Source: Tribonema minus (taxonomy: Eukaryota > Sar > Xanthophyceae > Tribonematales > Tribonemataceae). Taken from it: DNA of 64,000 nt. Shown piece by piece: positions 10,786 through 22,700 of the stretch. Position numbers and translations under genes: made by a program. The notes beneath the pieces were generated by a model. It was not told the origin of the DNA. It ran no database searches and was given only the letters and a program-made list of their open reading frames with translations. Location of the stretch: positions 1,178,001-1,242,000 of the forward strand of contig JAFCMP010000525.1 of the NCBI GenBank assembly GCA_017506865.1, read 5' to 3'. Every line of letters begins with the position of its first letter. Position 1 is the stretch's first letter.

Positions 10786-13700
10786 ATGCATCTACATACA
10801 TACATACCCGGTTGTGAGGCAGAGACAACAAAACACGCGCGAAGAGAGGAGGCGGGCAAAGACGAGGGAGAGGGAGGCCAGAGAACAGAAGCACAGCATT
10901 GTTCCGGTCAGCGCGAGACTCTGCATCGCTGGCGTAGCTGTACTGTGGGAGGATGGGGTGAGCCTGTCAACAAAAAGCGAGTGTTGGAAAGGATGGAAAG
11001 TGACACAGGGGGGAGCCGCTCCGCTGAACTTCAGCCTTCAGGGGCACGCCTTGAGGGCCTCTGGGCAAACGTTGTGAAGCAGCATGAGCAGACTGCCTCT
11101 GGGGAGCGGGCGCTTTGGGGACGTGATGCTCTGGGCTCACTATCAGGCACTTGCTCGATCTGCAATCGACGGTCGTCTGGCGCCTGGCTCGTACGCTGCT
11201 GCAGGCATTCGTGCCAAACATGGTTCCACGCCACGTGTGCTTCCCGACAAGCCATCGATGGCTCCCAGGTGGGTCACTCGTCACATCTGTGGCAGGGATG
11301 AATTCGTGTGCATCCGCAAGTCGCTGCTATCACAGAGGCACGGCACGTCGCTCTCCTAACTCTTCAAATTCTCAAATGTGTGGTTTCTAGTTTGATATGC
11401 TGCTGTTTTTGCCCCTCCACAGCCGTCCACAGCCGTACAGCCTTAGCTTGTTTCGTTCGCCTTGATCAACAGAGTCATGCTCGGTGACAAAGAGCATCGT
11501 GTGCGCCTTGAGCAGGATTTTCCTGGCTCAAAGGTGCACATGATATGTGCAATGCGCACCAAAACGTGCCTGCGCTCATCTCACGCGAAGTAGTCGTCTG
11601 CCGTGTCGCCTCAGAGAGAGATGATCAAGCAGTCAAGATAGCCTTGAAGCTACGATTTCTACGGCAAAGATGTACAAGTTCAACAGAACCTCCGCCAGCT
11701 GTGGTATCCAAGTCTTGTGATTTTTCTTCGTTGAACTTTTCTCTTCCTGCAGCAGTGTTACTGCTGACGCGTTGCTGTCTCTTTCGCACTTGCAGTTCAA
11801 CAAACGCTGCGGCATGCAAGCGACATCCCATGCAGCAGACGGCAGTGCAGGCAGCGACGGGCATCCCACAATATCATTCGCATGCCCGAGTCACTACTGG
11901 CAGCCGACGTTCTGCTCCTGCGTTGCACCTGACGACACGGAGCGCGCATGGATATTGTGCAGTAGCTGCCATGACCGGTGCCATTACGCTTGCGAGGGGC
12001 TTGAAGAGGGGAAAATGCCGCCTGATGCCAAGGTAAAAGAAAGCGTCATGCAGTCCCCTTCATTGCATGGTGGAAGGTTCAAGGTCCACGATTGAGCTCA
12101 TGTGTGGGTGGTCTAGTGCAAGCCACTGAGCGTCTGAAGTAGGTGCATCCTGATTTGTTGGACGTTGGCACCAATGACAATGACTGAGTCAGATGTACTA
12201 CCACAGGCTGACTGGTGCACATGGAATCAGGAGGGCCCGCACTGGCCCATGCTAACACTGATTTCGAACAAACAGGTCGTGCACAGGATTACCTTGAAAC
12301 AAATCAGGTTGAACATGAGCACAGGAAGTGGCAGTTCGTTGTTGCTGCAACACTGCAGCAGCAGCAAACTGCAGAATTGAATGTGGCTCAATGCTGCGCA
12401 GGCCGCACACTCTGTGAGGTTGAGCATTGATGCTCAAAATTGCAGGCAGTTCCAGCACATTAATGTGTGTAATTCAGTACATTTGCCATCGAGTCACCTC
12501 GGTCACCACCATAATGATTGCAGACTTCATCGAATTGCACAGCGCCACAAAAGTGATTTGCCAGCAGAGTCTGACATGAAAGCGAAAAAAGGACAAATGC
12601 AAGCAGTATCTACACCTAACTCTGACAGCCAATTTCAGCATGGCGCGACCGGCGGCAGTATTCCTGAGCATCCTGGATGTGCAATGACTACTTGTGTTAT
12701 CAGGCAGGTTACATAGATGGCATGAGGTGCTGGCAATTAGTCTACTCACCCAATGTGCATCAAACCTTACCAGGAGCCGGACTAGAAGTGTAAGGCCCGG
12801 GGCCCAGCAGACATATCGGCTTTCAGATTGGTGGCGCGATCACACAGTTTTGCGAGCATGTGTACAGTATGTGCCATGATCTTGTTCAAACGGTGGTGAC
12901 GCATGACGATTGCATGCACTTGCTGCCACTGTCGATTGCTATCACGAAGACTGATATTTTCATGACATGCCGCGGCGGTCGCCTCTATCCTTTCATTGTC
13001 GTCCAGACGTACAGGTGCAGTTCTTGTACTGGCAGGCGCGTACCGTCAGCGCAGAGCGACATCGAGTGGCACGACGCCAACAGCGCTCAACGAACCGGGG
13101 AGAAGTTCGCTGAGAACATGGTGCGAGTCGCACGCTGGATGAGTGCTGTGGCGAGCCTGCCGGAGAGTGCCTGTGGCGACAGGGAGCTGCTGCTACACAT
13201 ACGTCAACTTGTATCGGAGCGTGAACGATTCTTCACGAAAGACCAGTCACAGGTCTGTGTTGAGGTGCGCATGAAACTTGACCATTTTGTGAGGCTTTCT
13301 GGGCTCGTATACAAGCCTGCCTGCAAGGCTTGCTCATTTCATAGCTTACCGAAGTCATTGTCGAGCCCTGGGTCATCAAATCAACTTCGAAGTGTTGTCG
13401 GATTTCCACAACGACAGTCTATAACACTCAATCTTCTACGCAGAATGATGTCAAGGTGCGACGGTTTCCGACGAAACGATATTGCACTGCATGTATTCGG
13501 ACTTCTGTACGACACTCGCATCATGCATGTGGACATCAGTGTTGCACAGGATGACACGCCGCCTAGTGTTGTACAGGTGCCGAGGCACGTTGCGATTCCA
13601 AATTGACGACAACACCTCACAGCACAAGAGTGCGATAGTTTCTTCACGAAGGCTTCTTGCCAATTGACATAATCCTGGATATAACGATGATATGTACTCC

Positions 13701-16700
13701 GCCAGGCTACCCATAACTGGTCAAAGCACCCAGGCTGCTGATGTTGCATATAGCAAGAAGGTAACCCTTTTTTTGAAAGCACACCTGGCTAGTTGGTCGT
13801 GTCATTAGGTCGAACTCAGTCCCTTCTGGCAGATAAACCACGACAGTTAACACACATCGAAATTATAATTTGCAATCATTATGCAGCAACCACAACTGCA
13901 ATAATTATTGCACATGTGTATTGGCAGAAATAACGAAGGTTGCGATACCTTTTGTTATTCAAACGGAGTCATGCTACCACCTACTAATAGTTTAGGCTGG
14001 CAATGAGTCTCTTCGCGATATGGTGCGAGGTTTATGCTCGCTCAAGACCAAGCATACCATAACGATTGCAGCAGCAGGTTCAAGCTGAGATCTTAGATGG
14101 CGGTTCGCTTTCCTTAACTTTTTTCAGCCGATCGACTTGTATCATCTCAGCCCTTGTAGTTGTTCATCAGGCAGTTACGTGCACCACTTTTACTAGGCTC
14201 ATGAAGTCAACTGCCGAGTAACGAGTCTACCAGACTCTGTCGCCGCCTTGACGACACCGATGACTCATAACAAGGAGCATATCGGTAATCACTGGTCACC
14301 GTGCTGCTACAGTCGCTGGCAAGTGCCATGATTTCATAGCATGCCACGCACCATTATGATGGCATCTCTCTTTGTGAGCGTTCAAGTTGCTCTAAGACTT
14401 GTTGGTCAAATTGAATGTTGCAGGGCCCTGTGATTGACGATGTCTTCCTCCCGCTCATGCAGACCACTGGCGCGCAGTATGAGGTGCCTCTGGGCATGCA
14501 GAACGCGTTTGCGGACTGTTCGGCTAAGTTGCGTCAGTGTGCTGCTCAGGCTGAGGACAGCGGAAAGCGCCCAATCGGATCAAGCTTGACCACCATGCTG
14601 GTTCCTGGCACAAGGTGCGTCGTGAAACAGTCAGATGCTTGGCCAGTTGGTTGGCAAGTCTATCTTAAACCTGTCAGTGTTCTTCATGTGCGCCCACTGG
14701 TGTTGTTGATACAACGTAATACTACGGTAACCTCGGTATCTGTACGACACTGAGTCTCGCCCCAGTGTCGTCAGGTACTCAGATGCGGTGTATCGAGAAC
14801 ACCTGGGCGAACGTTGATGACCGAATTGTACAGCCGTTGCGTGATCAGGCTAGCTTCATGATGATCATACGGGGATGACATTTGTTTACAATCACTCCTC
14901 CTGTTCGAGTATGGCCTTGGAATCCTGTACGTCGTGTACTTGTACTGTACGAGTACCGCCTCAAACAGAAACATCATGTACGAGAACGAGTTCTCAACGA
15001 GACTCAGTACGAGTGTTTCACGAGACTCAGTACGTGTCTTTCGACGAGAGGTGCCTCCATCCATATTTTGTTTTGGCTTGGGCATCATGCCGTGTGCACG
15101 GAGAACTTCCGGGAGAAGGCGACGAGTGGCGTTAGCCTTAGCTCGTACCGTAACCCTCAAGTTGTTATGTGTGTACTCGTCATACACGCGTACAATCTCC
15201 GATATCACGTACGAGTCCTAGTCGTGTACAAGTATCATAGTGGCCACAAAACTTATGTACGAGACTCAGTACTCGTACTGTACTGCGTGTACTGCTTGTG
15301 TACTTTTGATAATTCTCGCTCAGGGCGCGAAACAGCCCAGATGAATGGCATCTAAGTTTGCTGTATGGAACCTACTAGTAGTACATGTCGTGTGACAGTA
15401 TGAAAGTGTCTCAATGACAATCACTCAAACGACGCCGCCGCCAAATGGCATTGTCGAGATCCTCCCCTACGTCCTCGTCCACGTGCCCCCCCCCTCGGAT
15501 TCTGCCATGTGTGTCATGACACGGCCAGAGTCCGCCAGTGGAGCGCTGCCGACAGTGCCGAGCGTAGGTGCGCCAGGGCGATGCCCTCAAGAGCTAAGCC
15601 TTTCAAAGTCAGGGTGCGCTCCTCCGGGCACTGACATCCTGCTGGCATACTCCGTCGCCACAGCCTCCAGCAGCTTCCGCCCCTGCGCCCCGATGCTGCC
15701 AAATGACCCGATTGCCAATTTGAAAGTGGCAAGTATGTAGCAATTCTGATCACAATGACCAGAATAGTGGGTGCTTTTGGCGGCCTCTTGGTTGCGGCAG
15801 CAACGTTCGGGGTCTGCTGCAGTCTTCTCCGCCCGCGACGCCACCTGCACCTGCTTCGAGGCACAGTGTGCCTTGAAGCAGATGACGTCCATCATGAGCG
15901 GTAGTTGACGTGTCGGATCGTCGTAGCCGGTCACCGGTAAGGCGTCCGCAGGCAACTCAATGTCCATCCGGCGGACCCCAGAAACGGCGTGTAGTCCTCG
16001 TCCACCAGTCCCGTTTTGAGGTATTGCTGCAGGATGCGCTGTGTGGCCCTCTCGACGTTATTATGGACAATGGTGTTGTGCGCTTGACGCGTGACGCTTG
16101 ACACAGCCGTGCATGCAGAGTGGCGCCCGGCGCCTTCCCGCACACTGTCAGCTGGCAGCGTGTCGTCTGCTCCTCTACTTCGATGGCGCGTTTGACAGTT
16201 GCCAGCATAGGCCATCGAACGAAGCCGTTGTGGAGCATATCGGCTTGTTGAGGAATGCCATGTCGTTCGAGACTCAGTTTGAGAGTGCATGTGGCGCTGC
16301 GACCGGAATCGAGCAAGTGCTTGCGTGCGCTGCGTGCCCTGCGGCAACTGTTGCAGATCCGCCTCCACTTTATCTGCAAGCTCGGTAGCGACGGCATCTG
16401 CAAGCGCACTCTTATTCTGGCGCCTCGGGCTACACTGCACATGCAGGGCACTGACGTCAGGTACACCTCAAGCAGCATCCGCAGCACCGGTGCCACCATT
16501 TGCTGGTTGATTTCTTGACACCGCGCAGAGTGCCAGCCAGCGGAAGCAATATGTCCTCCTCACCTTCGTGTTGCACATCATCTTGACCAGGCATGATTGC
16601 AGAGCACCAGAGGCAGAAGAGAGTTCCCACTTGTGTGGATGCAAAGGAAGTGAGGTATTCACAGGATGCACAAGACACAAGGTGGTAGAATTGCTTCCCT

Positions 16701-19700
16701 ACAGCACGGGGCACTAGAACTTGCCAGAACACGCAAGAACGTGCCAGAACTTGCAAGGGAAACCTAGGAAACTTCTGCAGAATACAATGACCCTTCTACA
16801 TATTCCAACACCCTCCCCCAGTCAACGCTCCATGCCCTCATGAGCTTGACTGGATAAAACTGCACACTGCCACAGAGCCTGGTTCGTTACCTCTGCGCTA
16901 TTGCAATTACCCTAAAATCCCCCGAGCAATGCTGCCGAATGAAACATGTGCTGCTCAGTGCTCAGCGACTTGGTCAGCACATCTGCATGCTGCGCCTGCG
17001 TGCGCACTGCTTCTACAGCACTCTTCCCCCTGGCAACCTGCTCGCGCACATAATGAAACTTAACATCTATGTGCTTGGTGCGCTGCGATGCACCCTCATC
17101 TGCTGCCAACCTGATAGCAGCAGTGTTGTCCTCAAGGATCCGCACTACCCCGTGCGCCTCCCCCAAGAACCCCAGGAGCCGTACCATAGATGGCACCTCC
17201 TTGCTCGCCGCGCACAGCGCCACGTACTCCGCCTCCGCCGTAGAAAGCGTAACGCATGGTTGAAGCTTGGAGCTCCACGCCACCGCCGCGCCGCCAAGCA
17301 GAAACGCATACCCGGTGTGACTGCGCCGCGTCTCGCGGTCGCTCGCGAAAGATGCGTCGGCGTATCCGAGCAGCTGCAGCTCCGCACCCTCCCGCCTCTG
17401 GAATGTGAGGCCCGCCGGATGGCCTTTGAGGTACCGCAGCACTCGCTTGGCTGCCTCCAACAGGCACGCCCGTGGCGCCACCAGATGCCGCCGCAGCTGA
17501 GACACCGTGTAACTGATGTCCGGCCGCGTGCATGCGGTGACCCACCCCAGCTCCCCTACCAGACCCTGGTACTCCCGAATCCGAGCACCGTCCAGCAGCG
17601 GCGAATCCTCCACCGAAATGGCTGCCCTTGCTGCTGGTGTCTGCATGTGATGAGCTTCCTGCAGGCCGTCCTTGGCCAGCAAGCTGTTCACGTAGTCGGT
17701 CTGCGACATGGTGATGTCGCCGTCGCCGCTGCGCGTGAACGTGATCCCCAGGAACTTGGTTGGAAAGCCGAGGTCCTTGAGGTCATAGTCCGCCCCTATG
17801 TCGTCGACTGCCGCCTGCAGCACGCCCTTGTCGCTGCTGCCCGTCATGAACACGTCGTCCACGTGCAGCAGTATGATGGCGCCTGACTGATAGTTGCGCA
17901 GCACGCACGGGTCAGCAGGGCACTGCTTGTAACCGCGCTGCTTGAGGGCGATGATGAGCTTCTGATGCCAAAGCCGTGGGCTCTGGTGCAGCCCGTAGAG
18001 GCTCTTGCGAAGCCTCATGACGAGTGGCTGGCCATCCTTGCCGCGCTTGACGAACCCCTGCGGCTGTTGCACGAAGGTGGGCTCGTCGATGTCCGCTTGG
18101 ACAAAGGCGTTGTCGAAGTCGCATGCGTGAAGCTCCCAGTTGTAGTGCGCCGCTAGCGCCACCAGTACCCGAAGCGATCTGATCTCGGCAGTGGGTGAAT
18201 GCACCGCATCGAAATCTACGCCGGGTCGCTGCTGATCGCCGCGAACAACCATGCGCGCCTTGCGCCTCGCCACCTCGCCATGCTCCCCGAACTTGGTCTT
18301 AAGCACCCAAGTGGTGCCCAGCACCTTAGCTCCCTGCTCCACCTCGCTCTGCTCCACCAGCTCCCACGTCCCCCGGCCATTGAGCTGGTCGTACTCCTTG
18401 CTGCAGGCTGCGCGCCACTCACTGCTGTGAGCCCCCTCTACCGCCTCGTGGTAAGACTTAGGATCCTGTGCGCAAACAGCCGCTGCTGCAAGCAAAGCAA
18501 CGAAGTGGGCTCGTGAGTACCCACGCCCGCTGCGTGTGCGTAAGGGCCGTGTTGCTGCATCTGCTGTCGAGTCAGCATCCGTAGCATCTCCCTCCCCAGC
18601 TGCTGGCCCCTGGCCTGCTGCTGCATCGCCGCTAGCCTCGCCAGCAGCCTCGCCAACAGCACCGCCCTCCCCAGCAACTTCCTCGGGCCTCTGCCCGAGC
18701 TCCTGTTCGGGCCCCTCCTCGGGCCCCGCCGCCGGCTCCTCCGCATCAGGACCCTCGCGGAACGTCACGTGGAACGCCGTGACCACCTGGCGCGTGCGCT
18801 CGTTGTACACGAGGTAACCACCCTTGGTGTCCTCCGAGTACCCCACCAGCCGCCCGCGCCACGCCTTGTTGGTGAACTTGCCGGGCTCCCCCTCTGCGCA
18901 TATGTACGCGAAAGAGCCGAACACCTTGAGCTTGGACAGGTCCGAGACCTGTCCCGCCCACGCCTCGAACGGGGTCTTCCCGCCGAGCGCAGAGTGAGGG
19001 CTCCTGTTGCCAAGGTAAGCGGCATGGCGGAGAGCAAAATGCCACAGTGACCCAGGCAGAGCTAGCTGCCTGCAGCATCTCGCACCGCGCCTTGTTGTGC
19101 AGCGTGCGCAGCGCACGCTCCGCGATGCCGTTGGACTCGTGCGTGTACGGCGCCGACTAGCTGATGTCGTAGCCGGCTGAGACGCTGTGCTCCTTGAATG
19201 ACGCCGCCCTGAACTCCTTGGGCCCGTCCAAGTGCACCTCAAACAGGTGACGCTCCTTGGGCGCCAGCACCTCGCCTCGCAGCCGCTCGACGTCCTCCGC
19301 CATGTCTGCCTTTGACCTGCGACAGTACACAACATGGTAACGCGTGTGCTCGTCGACGAACACCCTGGAGTACCAGCTGCCGTCGTGGCCGTGCTCCTCG
19401 TACGGCCCGGCCGTATCGCTGTGCCACACCTGTCCGGCGGCAGTTGCGCCCTGAGCGGCGCGAGGGGGGTGCGACTGGTGTGTAGCCTTGCCCAAGTGGC
19501 AGGTCTCGCACGGTGGCAACTCCCCGTCGGGCAGCTCTAGTCCTGAGCCCTCCATGCCCGCCAAACGCCGCATGTCCGCCAAGTTGAGGTGTCCGAGCCG
19601 CTGATGCCAGCGCTCCAGCGACACCGAGGCTGCAAACGCCTCTGGGCGACTACCTCCGGCTCGCAGCGCTCCTTCGCTGCAACCCCTGACCCGAAACTTG

Positions 19701-22700
19701 TAAAGGCCGTTCTCCTGCCGCAGTGGCACTGCTACCCTGGGGCCGCCTGGCACTGCTGGCGGCAGCACCAGGGACATGGCTCCTGGCGTGAGCACGAGCT
19801 CGCCCCCTGCCGCAACCAGCTTTGACGCGCTCAGCAGCAGCGCCTGGCCTGAGTGCGGCACAATGAGCGACTCCCAGAGGTCCAGCTTGACCTCCGCTCC
19901 GTTGCCTGCAATGCGCACGTGCAAATCGCCAATACCTGACGCGTACGCACCCTCGCCAGGGTGCGCAGTTGCGAGCGCCACGCGCTCCTGCCGAACTGAC
20001 GACATGAATGCGGATACATCGCACCTAGGCCAAAGCGCCGGGTCGATGACGTGCCTGTTGGCGCCGCTGTCCACCAGGATCTCAACGTAGCTACGAGCTG
20101 AGGTCCCTCCGGCTGCTACCAGCGCAGTAGCATCTCCCTCCGGCTCACCAGCTGCCTCCATGTAGCAGCCATGAGCTGGGCCGTCAGCGGGTGCGTCGGA
20201 GTCGCCTGACCCCTGCTTGCCTCCCCGCTTCTCCTTGCGCTTGTTGCGCAGCTCCGCGACAGAGCCTGCTGCAGGCTTCTTGCCGGCCTTCTTGGCGGCA
20301 CAATCGCGTTCCCAGTGGCCTGACTTTCTGCAATAGTTGCAGGTACCCCGTTTGCCACTGCCGTGAGCCGAAGCAGCACCCGCATCTACTGCGTAGGCTG
20401 ATGGGCCCTTGCCGTTCTTGCGCGCCGCTCGCTCACTGTCGTACTCCGCCTGCAGCCGCCTCTCAGCCTCGTCCAGATCCGCTGAAACCATGCAGCGAAT
20501 CGTCCGGGCTACAACTCGGTATCCCTCCGCATCAGGCAGTCCTTGCAGTAGCCTTGACAGCAAATTGCCGTCCGCCACCGCCTCCCCCTGACTTGCGAGT
20601 CTACCGCGCAGATAGCGCGCTTTCGCGAAGTACTCCATGGGCGACATATCGCCCATCTCCAGCCCTCCCAGCTCATCGTGCAACGCCATGCGTGACGCGA
20701 TAGTATTGGGCTGATAGCGCTCCCTGAGCGCCCGAAAGGACTTCCTTCCCTGCCGAACGTTGCTTGGATGAAGTAGCACGTAGCCGATGTCGGTCGCCTT
20801 GGTGGAGATGACCGTGACCAGCGCCTGGTACACCTTCAGGTCGAGAAGGTCGTACACTGTAGTTGCGCTGTCATGCAGTCCCTGGTCGTACCGCTCGTCC
20901 CAGTCCACCATCGGCGGTGGCACTCCCTCGAGACAAAGTGCCGACTCGAACGCCATGGCGAACATCGCCCACTCCTCCTCCTTGCCGCTGAACTGCTGCA
21001 CTCTGAGCTTAAGCTTAAGGCTCATAACCGTTGATTTCTTGACACCGTGCAGAGTGCCAGCCAGCGGAAGCAATATGTCCTCCTCACCTTCGTGTTGCAC
21101 ATCATCTTGACCAGGCATGATTGCAGAGCACCAGAGGCAGAAGAGAGTTCCAACTTGTGTGGATGCAAAGGAAGTCAGGTATTCACAGGATGCACAAGAC
21201 ACAAGGTGGTGGAATTGCTTCCCTACAGCACGGGGCACTAGAACTTGCCAGAACACGCAAGAACGTGCCAGAACTTGCAAGGGAAACCTAGGAAACTTCT
21301 GCAGAATACAATGACCCTTCTACATATTCCAACAGCTGGCGGCGGCGGCTGCTGCATAGGCGGCTGCTGCTGCAGTGACATTAGCGAGGGTGGCAGTTAC
21401 TGTAGATGATTTTGTCACCTTTTGCTGCAAGTGGGGATGCGGCAGCTATGGCGATCGTCCGCATGCGGGGCAGGCGCGCCACCTCTACTGCTGCTGCGCC
21501 CTGTGGCATTGCTGGTGTGGAACGCGCAGCGCCTGCATTAACGGCCGCCGCAGTGCTGCTGCGTGCGCTGGAGCAGCTGCGCCGCCTGCCGTGCTGCTGC
21601 TGGTGTTGCTGCTGCCGCAGGTGCTGCTGCAGCACCTGCCACATTGGCCGCTGCCACCGCCGTTGCCGCTGTTGCCGCCAGCACGGCTGCAGCGCCGCTT
21701 GCTGCCGCTGCTCCTGTTGCAGGTGATGCAGCTGCTGCCCAAGGGCCTGGAGCTGCTGCAGTGTTGCCTATGCCCATAGCAGCTGCTGTTGATGCTGCTG
21801 CAGCTAGTGATGCCGCGGAGGCAGCCTCAGGTGCAACACGTGCTGCCGCTGCTGCTGCCTCTGATGCTGGAGCAGCTGCTACTGCCGCCGTTGCTGCTGC
21901 GGCAGCCGCCGGAGTAGTTACGCCGTGTGCTGCTGCTGCTGCTATCGCTGGTGCCGCCTGTGCTGCCGCCGGGGGCACTGGTCCAGCGGCAGCTGCGCCG
22001 TGTGTCGCCGGAGTGGCTGCGTCATCAGCGGCCAGCACTGATTCAGAAACGGCTGTGCCGCCTAGCACTGGTAGTTATGAAACGTTAGCTACCGCTGGGC
22101 GGCAGCGCGGCCTGCCGCTGATGCAGTTGCCGCTGCCGGAGCGGTCGCGCCTCCACTGGCATCCGCCACTGCCGCTGTAACAGTTGCCGCTGCTGGTGCT
22201 GCTGGTGCTACTGCTGCCGCTGCAGCCGGCCCCGCTTGTGTTGCCGCATCCTCAGCAGCGTCGTCTGCGAGTTGAGGAGTCGCCTGCTGCAGCACCCCCG
22301 CCCATCCAGAGAGTGCTGGTCGCAGCGCTTGCAACGTGCCCACCACATACGCAGCATCAATATTCAGAGGTGTCGCAGGCGCTGGTAGTGCCAAGGCCGC
22401 CATGCCGTATTTGGAGCTGCGCTTGTTGAAGGCTGGGCTGTTCGCTGCCAGATGGACGTGGGCAGCTCTTGTGTGCTACTTCAACAGTCCCGCAAAGAGT
22501 TTCCAACTTTCAAAGAGAGTGAAAAAAGCGTGTTCCGGGCCGATTTTTTGTGTCGCAAACATTTCGACTGGCCGACTTTCCGCGGTGATATCTCGTGAAG
22601 TCCTGCATAAACGGAGGATGACGTGTGAATGCGCAAGGCAGAACTACTCTTCAGCTACAATTTCATATAGTAGTCCAGCGGACGACGGACACGCCGAAAC

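Larger units (their letters stand above)
16507..21334 (-). mobile_element. complete LTR/Copia (Ty1/copia) retrotransposon, 4828 bp
   Basis: Two 304-bp LTRs (16507-16810 and 21031-21334) differ at four positions by eye (about 1.3%). They start TGTTGGAATATG on the minus strand and are flanked by GCTGG on both sides. A purine tract (TGGGGGAGGG, minus strand) sits next to the 3' LTR. A primer-binding candidate follows the 5' LTR directly. Between them lies gag-protease-integrase-RT-RNase H in Copia order. The low LTR divergence indicates a fairly recent insertion. The reading frame has one TAG and one frameshift in the integrase, so this copy is probably not autonomous. It lies antisense to gene 2 inside its largest intron. 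Confidence 0.97.

Noticed and set aside
11474-11532. Possible exon reading RVMLGDKEHRVRLEQDFPG
   Set aside because: It would need a phase-2 entry, but the preceding exon ends in phase 0 and joins directly in phase to 11796-12032, completing the extended PHD finger.
21538-22403. Long Ala-rich frames on both strands
   Set aside because: Trinucleotide-rich DNA opens several frames at once; no domain, splice framework or strand preference.
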